Assembly (NCBI GenBank): GCA_045576295.1
Contig: JAZNGF010000019.1
Location: 1 to 6,585 of the forward strand
DNA from: CAVALG01 sp045576295
GTDB taxonomy: Bacteria; Bacillota; Clostridia; Oscillospirales; Acutalibacteraceae
Length of the DNA stretch: 6,585 bases
Reading direction: 5' to 3'
A model generated the notes under the pieces. It had not been told where the DNA came from, did no database searches, and saw only the letters and a list, made by a program, of their open reading frames with translations. Below are positions 1 to 4,713 of this stretch, one piece after another. The stretch's first letter is position 1. The number at the start of each line of letters is the position of its first letter. Both the position numbers and the translations under genes were made by a program.

Positions 1-86
1 ATTCTCACCCGGATTACTCCAAGTGAAAATACCCTCTTTCGTTGTTTAATTTTCAAGGTCCGCCCACTGCTCTCCTGAACAGTGCC
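1..86 (-). ncRNA. 5' leader of a probable rRNA operon (partial, runs off left edge)
   Basis: Read on the minus strand, the RNA expected from the promoter at 92-120 starts near 85-87. It immediately forms an 8-bp hairpin (65-72 with 77-84, one G-U pair, AGGA loop). It then carries the complement of 41-59, CCTTGAAAATTAAACAAC, a motif typical of clostridial 16S leaders and 16S-23S spacers. Next is a 13-bp hairpin at 1-30 with a GUAA tetraloop. No ORF in this stretch looks coding. The leader motif together with the very strong promoter makes an rRNA operon starting beyond position 1 the best reading. This is inferred, because no mature rRNA sequence is in the window. A tRNA cluster is the main alternative. 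Confidence 0.65.
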
Positions 87-91
87 TGATT

Positions 92-120
92 ATCTTACCA
101 CACACATAACGCTTTGTCAA
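92..120 (-). promoter_or_regulatory. Strong sigma-A promoter driving the leftward (rRNA) transcript
   Basis: On the minus strand the -35 is a perfect TTGACA (120-115), followed by a 17-bp spacer and the -10 TAAGAT (97-92), one mismatch from consensus. The start of transcription should fall near 85-87. The upstream side carries phased A-tracts in the position of an UP element. It is the strongest-looking promoter in the window, as expected for stable RNA. Confidence 0.85.
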
Positions 121-150
121 GCACTTTTTTAAAGTTTTTTAGACTTTTTT
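121..150 (-). promoter_or_regulatory. Phased A-tracts / UP-like element upstream of the rRNA promoter
   Basis: Three T6 runs on the plus strand (A6 on the transcribed-direction strand) sit at 125-130, 135-140 and 145-150, with a period of exactly 10 bp. They begin 5 bp upstream of the -35 hexamer, corresponding to about -40 to -65. In-phase A-tracts of this kind are known to bend DNA and to contact the RNA polymerase alpha C-terminal domain. The role here is inferred from position. Confidence 0.7.
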
Positions 151-159
151 GAATTCCCG

Positions 160-193
160 AAAACCGCAGTTTAATGCGCCAAACTGCCGTTTT
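160..193. repeat. Inverted repeat between the divergent promoters
   Basis: The arms 160-172 and 181-193 are complementary over 13 positions with one C/C mismatch, around an 8-base loop (173-180). The inner seven pairs (GCAGTTT/AAACTGC) are perfect. T residues follow on the plus side. No gene upstream on the plus strand needs terminating, since the leftward promoter points away. It may be an operator, an insulator or a terminator remnant; the sequence does not decide between these. Confidence 0.5.
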
Positions 194-207
194 TCGAACC
201 ATTTTTC

Positions 208-236
208 TGTACATTCAATATAATGTATGTTATACT
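208..236 (+). promoter_or_regulatory. Extended -10 promoter for the VanZ-like gene
   Basis: A -35-like TGTACA (208-213, four of six consensus bases) is separated by 17 bp from TATACT (231-236), which is preceded by TG one base away (228-229), making an extended -10. Transcription would start near 243, leaving a leader of about 30 bases before the ATG at 275. A perfect TATAAT also lies at 219-224 but has no recognisable -35 at a suitable distance, so it is second choice. Confidence 0.5.
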
Positions 237-274
237 TGTAGCATATACATATATGTTGATTTTAAGGAGCGAAT

Positions 275-763
275 ATGAAAGATAAAAAAATAATTCGCGC
301 GGCAAGTTTTTGCCTTGTAATTTTAATTTGTATAACAATATTTTTGTTTTCAGCCTCGAATTCGGATGAATCAAAAAAGCATAGCGGCGGCATAACAAGC
401 TTTATTGTTAGGGTGATTTACGGCGAGCCCGACGACTACACCGCCGAAGAATACGCCGAAATTTACAGCCGCACGCAGCTTATTGTTAGAAAGGCGGCGC
501 ATTTTTCGATTTACCTATCTTTAGGATTTTGCGCGTTCGGCTTTGCCTGCACATTTAATATAAGAAAGATTTTAATGGCAGCCTGCGCGCTTGGCTTTAG
601 CGCACTTTACGCCGCGAGCGACGAATTCCACCAAACCTTTGTGCCCGGGCGATGCGGAACGCCGACCGATGTTTTAATCGACAGTGCAGGGGCGATAGTG
701 GGAATTGCAATCTCTTACATTATAATATATAGGCTGATTGTGAGAAAGCGCACTAACCCTTAA
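275..763 (+). CDS. VanZ-like family membrane protein
   Basis: This is a 162-residue integral membrane protein of the VanZ-like family. The start ATG is preceded by AAGGAG (264-269) with 5-base spacing. A hydrophobic segment spans residues 7-27, and three more lie near 75-93, 97-114 and 133-154. Family hallmarks are visible: RKxAHF at 72-77 followed by an LxLG turn, then DEFHQTFVPGR at 116-126 and the TDVLIDSxG segment at 131-139. The acidic stretch 51-63 between the first two membrane segments is expected to be solvent-exposed. VanZ itself gives low-level teicoplanin resistance by an unclear mechanism. Most clostridial homologues, like this one, stand alone without van resistance genes, so a glycopeptide role should not be assumed. 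The gene has its own divergent promoter, and the next ORF downstream is a broken transposase. Confidence 0.9.
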   Translation: MKDKKIIRAASFCLVILICITIFLFSASNSDESKKHSGGITSFIVRVIYGEPDDYTAEEYAEIYSRTQLIVRKAAHFSIYLSLGFCAFGFACTFNIRKILMAACALGFSALYAASDEFHQTFVPGRCGTPTDVLIDSAGAIVGIAISYIIIYRLIVRKRTNP

Positions 764-810
764 CAACATATCCTCACCCACTCAACACTAACTGCTCACG
801 GATGGTTATA

Positions 811-1172
811 ATGACAGAAAAGTTACCAAAAAGAAAACCGCTACGATTAAAACATTTTGATTACAATACACCCGGCTCATATTTCATTACCATATGCACA
901 CATAACAGAGCTAACACATTATGTCGCATTGTAGGGCGATTCATGAATTGCCCCTACGAAGTCGGTCGATAATTTCAAAGACTGTGGGATACATCAAAAC
1001 GAACGCATCAAGAGAGATACACAAGCTGCACGGCAACACCGTTATATGGCAACGCAGATTCCACGATCACATTATTCGTGATACAAAAGATTACGAAAAG
1101 ATTGCAAAATACATACACGAAAACCCATTAAAATGGCAATTTGATTGCTTTTACACGGAAACCACACCATAA
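811..1172 (+). pseudogene. Decayed REP-associated (Y1, IS200-like) transposase
   Basis: This is the remnant of a Y1 transposase of the REP-associated type (COG1943 group). The 5' piece, from the ATG at 811, reads KRKPLRLKHFDYN then GSYFITICTHNR, the usual N-terminus of this family, and stops at 970-972. The 3' piece continues in another frame (about 930-1172) with the typical C-terminus: ISKTVGYIKTNAS, then WQRRFHDHIIR, then the YIHENPLKW motif. The tyrosine of YIHENP is probably the former catalytic residue. The middle of the protein, including the HUH metal-binding motif normally seen as PNHIH or PNHVH, is absent. About 120 residues remain of a usual 170-190. The internal deletion plus frame change means it cannot be active. 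The break coincides with the palindrome at 931-957. No clear ribosome binding site precedes the ATG. Confidence 0.85.
931..957. repeat. Near-perfect palindrome at the transposase deletion junction
   Basis: The palindrome is centred on TTCATGAA (940-947). Flanking arms GTAGGGCGA (931-939) and TTGCCCCTAC (948-957) pair with one G-T pair and one unpaired C. The unpaired C would pair if the left arm had four Gs instead of three. It resembles dispersed GGGCGATTCATGAATCGCCC-type repeats that I recall from other bacterial genomes (memory, not checked). In the downstream frame it also encodes RAIHELPLR, which fits this transposase family, so it may be partly native coding sequence. Confidence 0.6.
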
Positions 1173-1200
1173 AAAGCATCTGCAATTAGCAGGTGCTTTA
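1171..1200. terminator. Likely bidirectional intrinsic terminator
   Basis: An 11-bp stem (1173-1183 with 1189-1199, one non-Watson-Crick pair) closes a 5-base loop. On the minus strand it lies 16 bases after the NUDIX stop codon and ends in a run of five T (1175-1171). On the plus strand it directly follows the transposase stop and ends in TTTAGTTTGTTTG. It therefore sits between convergent units, as expected for a shared terminator. The T-run is short, so efficiency is uncertain. Confidence 0.65.
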
Positions 1201-1215
1201 GTTTGTTTGTACAGT

Positions 1216-1761
1216 TTATATAACGCCCTTAGCGCGAAGGTGGGCGGCTTTAAGCACGGCGATTTGGGTTTTTGCATCGGCAATTTCGTCGTTCATGCAC
1301 ATATCCACTAAACTGTCGAGTGGGATAAGCTCGGTTTCGACAAATTCGTCTTCATCGGGGCGCGCCTCACCCTTTTTGAGCCCTGTTGCCAAGAAAAGGT
1401 GAATAACCTCGTTAACATAACCGGGGGTTGGGTAAACACGGCCGAGCGAGATAAACTGTTCGGCGGTGATGCCGGTTTCTTCTTTTAGTTCGCGAACGCC
1501 GCACTTAAGCGGTTCTTCGCCCTTATCTTTTTTGCCTGCAGGAATTTCGAGGGTTACTTCACTGTATGGGTAGCGGTATTGCCTAACGCAAACCACGTTA
1601 TAGTTTTCATCAAGCGCCAACACGCCAACGCCGCCCGGGTGTTCAACCACCTCGCGAAGGGCAGGGTCGCCATTTGGCAGGGTGATGTCGTCAACCCTTA
1701 AATTTATAATTCTGCCGTTAAAGATATATTTTTGCGATAAGCATTTTTCGGTTAAGTTCAT
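1216..1761 (-). CDS. NUDIX hydrolase, ADP-ribose pyrophosphatase type
   Basis: A 181-residue NUDIX hydrolase close to the NudF-type ADP-ribose pyrophosphatases, which split ADP-ribose into AMP and ribose 5-phosphate in the cytoplasm. A complete NUDIX box GX5EX7REUXEEXGU runs from G76 to I98, with metal-binding glutamates in RELKEE (90-95). Upstream, the segment HPGGVGVLAL (41-50) and the RQYRYPY stretch (60-66) before LEIPAGK (71-77) are characteristic of the ADP-ribose branch. The downstream PTPGYVNE is the matching substrate-side motif of the same branch. Length is normal. The start is set by AAAGGAG (1768-1774) six bases before the ATG. It is the third gene of the metG operon, 54 bp after the TatD-family gene, with a hairpin in the gap. 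Exact substrate is inferred from the branch. Confidence 0.9.
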   Translation of the reverse strand: MNLTEKCLSQKYIFNGRIINLRVDDITLPNGDPALREVVEHPGGVGVLALDENYNVVCVRQYRYPYSEVTLEIPAGKKDKGEEPLKCGVRELKEETGITAEQFISLGRVYPTPGYVNEVIHLFLATGLKKGEARPDEDEFVETELIPLDSLVDMCMNDEIADAKTQIAVLKAAHLRAKGVI

Positions 1762-1779
1762 AAGTTACTCCTTTGGAAG

Positions 1780-1808
1780 AACCCCTAAGCGCTATGCGTT
1801 TAGGGGTT
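1780..1808. other. Intergenic 13-bp hairpin in the operon
   Basis: Arms 1780-1792 and 1796-1808 pair over 13 positions (one G-T type pair) around a 3-base TAT loop. On the minus strand it lies seven bases after the TatD-family stop codon and its base is five bases from the NUDIX ribosome binding site. No T-run follows on the minus strand, so it is a poor intrinsic terminator for the operon. It may be an mRNA processing or stabilising stem, or modulate translation of the last gene. On the plus strand it is followed by TTTGTTGGTTT and could stop antisense transcription. Confidence 0.6.
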
Positions 1809-1815
1809 TGTTGGT

Positions 1816-2634
1816 TTAATAAAGATTTTTGTTTTCGCCGCCAAAAAAGAGTGCATTAACATTTTGGCGGTTGATTTTAAGCACTTCTTCCCTTGTTACC
1901 CCTTTAATCTCGGCAATTTTTTCGGCAACGAAGCAAATATATGCCGAGTTGTTGGTGCGGCCGCGCAAGGGCTCCGGCGCCATAAAGGGCGCATCGGTTT
2001 CGAGCAAGATTTTATCAAGGGGAATAGCCTCTACAACCGAAACAAGTTTTTTTGCGTTTTTAAAGGTTACAACACCGCCAATGCCAATGTAAAGCCCTAA
2101 CTTTACTATCTCGCGCGCCATTTCGGCACTGCCCGAAAAGCAGTGAACAACGCCTTTCGGTTTTACTTCTTGCAATATTTCCATCATATCGGCGTGGGCG
2201 TCGCGGTCGTGAATGAGGGCGGGAAGGTCAAGTTCGTTTGCAAGCCTTAACTGGCATTTAAAACATTCAATCTGTGCCGCTTTGTTATCATCGCGCCAGT
2301 GGTAATCCAGCCCGATTTCACCCACTGCAACCGCTTTTTCGCAACCTAAAAGCTGGTTTTTGAGGCGATCGTATTCAAAAGGGTTTTCATCACCAACGCA
2401 TTCAGGGTGAATACCGAAGGCAGGGTAAACATAATCGTAGCGCTTAGCAAGCTCAAGGTTTTCCTCGGCCGATTCATATAAATTTATTGAACAGCTTATA
2501 ACGCCGCCAACGCCGTAGCGCGGCATGGCTTCTAAAACCTCGTGTGCATTGCCTTTATAGGTTGACGGGTCGTAATGCGCGTGGGTGTCGAAAATGGCAC
2601 CTTCCGCAGCAGGGTTTGCAATATCAAATTCCAT
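1816..2634 (-). CDS. TatD-family metal-dependent hydrolase (YabD/YcfH type)
   Basis: A 272-residue TIM-barrel hydrolase of the TatD family, whose members act as metal-dependent deoxyribonucleases, among other roles. The metal-binding set is intact: HAH at 18-20, E106 in VGEIGLDYHW, H142 in IHDRDAH, H164 in VVHCFSGS, and D214 in LLETDAPF. Length is about 10 residues above the usual 255-265, because of an N-terminal extension before the first barrel strand (FDTHAH). The ATG shares its A with the metG stop (TAATG). A GGTGAG sequence just upstream is the only ribosome binding site, so translational coupling to metG is likely. A TatD-type gene directly after metG is the well-known Firmicutes arrangement (metS-yabD in Bacillus subtilis). 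The natural substrate cannot be read from the sequence. Confidence 0.92.
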   Translation of the reverse strand: MEFDIANPAAEGAIFDTHAHYDPSTYKGNAHEVLEAMPRYGVGGVISCSINLYESAEENLELAKRYDYVYPAFGIHPECVGDENPFEYDRLKNQLLGCEKAVAVGEIGLDYHWRDDNKAAQIECFKCQLRLANELDLPALIHDRDAHADMMEILQEVKPKGVVHCFSGSAEMAREIVKLGLYIGIGGVVTFKNAKKLVSVVEAIPLDKILLETDAPFMAPEPLRGRTNNSAYICFVAEKIAEIKGVTREEVLKINRQNVNALFFGGENKNLY

Positions 2635-4565
2635 TATCTCACCTTAGCGCCTGCAGGTATATCGTCGCAGAAGATAACCTTAACGTCGTCCTCGCCGCAG
2701 TCGGCAGCTAAAATCATACCGTTGCTTTCTACTCCGCAAAGAACTGCAGGTTTTAGGTTTGCAACCACTATTACGGTACGGCCGATGAGTTCATCGGGTG
2801 AATACCATTTTGCAATGCCCGATGCAACGGTTCGGGGGGTTCCACTTCCGTCGTCAAGTGTTAATTTTAACAGTTTTTTAGCCTTTTTAATAGGCTCGCA
2901 GTTTGTGATTTTCGCGGTGCGAAGTTCCACCTTGGCGAAATCTTCAATGCCGATTTGCGGCAGGGTTACAACGCCCTCGGCCTTTTCTGCCTTTACTGCC
3001 TCGGCCGCCTTTTTCTCTTGCTCGGCTGCGATTTCGGCAAGCATTTTTTCGGCATCTATTCTTGCAAACAAGGGCTTTGCTTCGCCAACTGAGTATTCAG
3101 CCTGGCTGCCGAAAACATCGGTTTTAATCTCGGTGCCGAGCTGGAGCAAAATGTTTTCACTGCAGTTTGGGCAAATTGGCTCCATAAGAGCCGCTATAAG
3201 CCTTATACATTCAAGCAGGTTATAAAGCACAGCGGCGAGATGCTCGCTCTCGGCTTCATCCTTTGCGAGAACCCAAGGTGTAGTTTCATCGATATATTTA
3301 TTCGAGCGGCGGGCAAGGTTCATAACCGTTTCGCAAACGTCGGCATTGCGGTAGTTATCCATCTGCTCGTAATATTTTGCTACTGTTTCGGCTGCAAACG
3401 CTTTAAGCTCGGCATCGAATTCGAATTCCTTTTCGGGGCGTGATACTTTTCCGCCGAAATATTTATTTGTCATTGCGATGCTGCGGTTAACAAGGTTGCC
3501 GAGTGTGTTGGCAAGGTCGGCATTGAATCTTGTTATAAAGTTTTCATAAGTTATAATGCCGTCTTGCGCGAAGGGCATTTCTGACAATAGATAATACCTA
3601 ACCGCGTCAACCCCGAAGCGGCTAACAAGGTCATCGGCATAAATTACATTGCCCTTTGATTTCGACATTTTATCATCGCCCGATAATAACCACGGGTGAG
3701 CAAGCACCTGCTTGGGCAGAGGCTCGCCAAGCGCCATAAGAATAATGGGCCAATAAATTGTATGGAAACGGACAATGTCTTTACCTATAACGTGAAGGTC
3801 GGCAGGCCAGTATTTTTTATAAAGCTCGCCGTGATTACCCTCGGGGTCGTACCCGAGGCCTGTGATATAGTTTGAAAGGGCATCAATCCACACATAGATA
3901 ACGTGCTTATCGTCGAACTCGACGGGAACGCCCCACTTAAAGGTGCTTCTTGATACGCAAAGGTCTTGAAGCCCCGGTTTTATAAAGTTATTAATCATTT
4001 CGGCGCGGCGCGATTCAGGCTGGAATAGGCCGGGGGTTGTTTCGTAATACTCGATAAGCTTATCGGCGTATTTCGATAATTTTAAGAAGTAGGCTTCTTC
4101 ACTGGCATCAGTGCATTCCCTTCCACAGTCGGGGCATTTGCCGTCAACAAGTTGCGACGGTGTGAAGAACGATTCGCAAGGAACGCAATATTTGCCTTCG
4201 TAGGAACTCTTGTAAATGTCGCCCTGGTCGTATAATTTTTTGAAAATCTTCTTAACTATGGCTTCGTGGTCGGCGTCGGTTGTTCTGATAAAGCGGTCGT
4301 AGGTTGTGTTAACGCAGTCCCACACGCCCTTGATTTGCGAAGAAATGCCGTTAACATATTCCTGAGGCGAAATGCCTGCTTCCTTTGCGGCATCTTCAAT
4401 TTTTTGGCCGTGTTCATCAGAACCTGTTAAAAAGTGAACATCGAAACCGCGGCTGCGCTTATATCTTGCAATCATATCGGCCAATACAATATCATAAGTG
4501 TTGCCGATGTGAGGTTTACGCGAACTGTAAGCAATTGCGGTTGTTATATAAAATGTAGGTTTCAT
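2634..4565 (-). CDS. metG: Methionyl-tRNA synthetase
   Basis: A 643-residue class I aminoacyl-tRNA synthetase that charges tRNA-Met in the cytoplasm. The catalytic core shows HIGN at 19-22 and KMSKS at 299-303 (within GDDKMSKSKGN). A zinc knuckle uses Cys127, 130, 144 and 147 (CVPC and CPDC). The anticodon-binding helical domain follows, with LAxTLGNLVNR and WVLAK motifs. An Ala/Lys/Glu-rich helical linker (about 505-532) leads to a C-terminal EMAP/Trbp111-like tRNA-binding domain (about 535-643; FAKVELRTAKI, then NLKPAVLCGVESNGM), which supports dimerisation and tRNA binding in this family. The start chosen is the ATG at 4565, with GGAGG (4573-4577) seven bases upstream. An in-frame ATG at 4682 is rejected because it lies upstream of the promoter and inside the previous terminator. 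First gene of a three-gene operon; no T-box leader is present. Confidence 0.96.
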   Translation of the reverse strand: MKPTFYITTAIAYSSRKPHIGNTYDIVLADMIARYKRSRGFDVHFLTGSDEHGQKIEDAAKEAGISPQEYVNGISSQIKGVWDCVNTTYDRFIRTTDADHEAIVKKIFKKLYDQGDIYKSSYEGKYCVPCESFFTPSQLVDGKCPDCGRECTDASEEAYFLKLSKYADKLIEYYETTPGLFQPESRRAEMINNFIKPGLQDLCVSRSTFKWGVPVEFDDKHVIYVWIDALSNYITGLGYDPEGNHGELYKKYWPADLHVIGKDIVRFHTIYWPIILMALGEPLPKQVLAHPWLLSGDDKMSKSKGNVIYADDLVSRFGVDAVRYYLLSEMPFAQDGIITYENFITRFNADLANTLGNLVNRSIAMTNKYFGGKVSRPEKEFEFDAELKAFAAETVAKYYEQMDNYRNADVCETVMNLARRSNKYIDETTPWVLAKDEAESEHLAAVLYNLLECIRLIAALMEPICPNCSENILLQLGTEIKTDVFGSQAEYSVGEAKPLFARIDAEKMLAEIAAEQEKKAAEAVKAEKAEGVVTLPQIGIEDFAKVELRTAKITNCEPIKKAKKLLKLTLDDGSGTPRTVASGIAKWYSPDELIGRTVIVVANLKPAVLCGVESNGMILAADCGEDDVKVIFCDDIPAGAKVR

Positions 4566-4605
4566 AGTTTTGCCTCCAAGCGATAATATCAGCATATTCA
4601 TTATC

Positions 4606-4633
4606 ATTATACCACTGTTTGGAATATTTACAA
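4606..4633 (-). promoter_or_regulatory. Promoter of the metG operon
   Basis: On the minus strand TATAAT (4611-4606) is perfect and carries an extended -10 TGG just before it (4614-4612). A -35 TTGTAA (4633-4628) lies 16 bp upstream. Transcription should start near 4599, giving a leader of about 34 bases. This is too short for a T-box or SAM riboswitch. The promoter lies between the terminator of the upstream gene and the metG ribosome binding site. Confidence 0.8.
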
Positions 4634-4664
4634 GCACCATTTTCCTGCCGTTTTGGGGCACTAT

Positions 4665-4703
4665 GAAAAGAAAACCCACCAAAGCTTTCGCTTCGGTGGG
4701 TTT
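4665..4703 (-). terminator. Rho-independent terminator of the dockerin protein gene
   Basis: On the minus strand a 14-bp stem (4703-4690 with 4685-4672, one G-U pair) is capped by a GAAA tetraloop and followed by TTTTCTTTTC. It begins 10 bases after the stop codon at 4714. All parts of an intrinsic terminator are present, separating this gene from the metG operon promoter. Confidence 0.93.
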
Positions 4704-4713
4704 GAAAGATTAA

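Noticed and set aside
171..398. Minus-strand 75-residue ORF
   Set aside because: It overlaps the VanZ-like gene and its promoter on the opposite strand, with no ribosome binding site and no recognisable motif.
275..763. Glycopeptide resistance cluster suggested by the VanZ-like gene
   Set aside because: No vanA/H/X/R/S-type genes are nearby and VanZ-like proteins are widespread in Clostridia without resistance.
921..1172. Stand-alone 83-residue gene starting at the ATG at 921
   Set aside because: Its sequence is the C-terminal part of the Y1 transposase and the ATG has no ribosome binding site. It is better described as the second piece of the pseudogene.
2575..3225. Plus-strand 216-residue ORF opposite metG
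   Set aside because: It is a mirror frame of metG/tatD codon bias, low-complexity Ser/Ala/Phe-rich, with no family motif or ribosome binding site.
4566..4682. N-terminal extension of 39 residues on MetG from an upstream in-frame ATG
   Set aside because: The extra stretch contains the operon promoter and part of the previous gene's terminator, has no matching ribosome binding site, and places residues before the usual MetRS N-terminus (TFYITTAIAY). The ATG at 4565 has GGAGG at good spacing.
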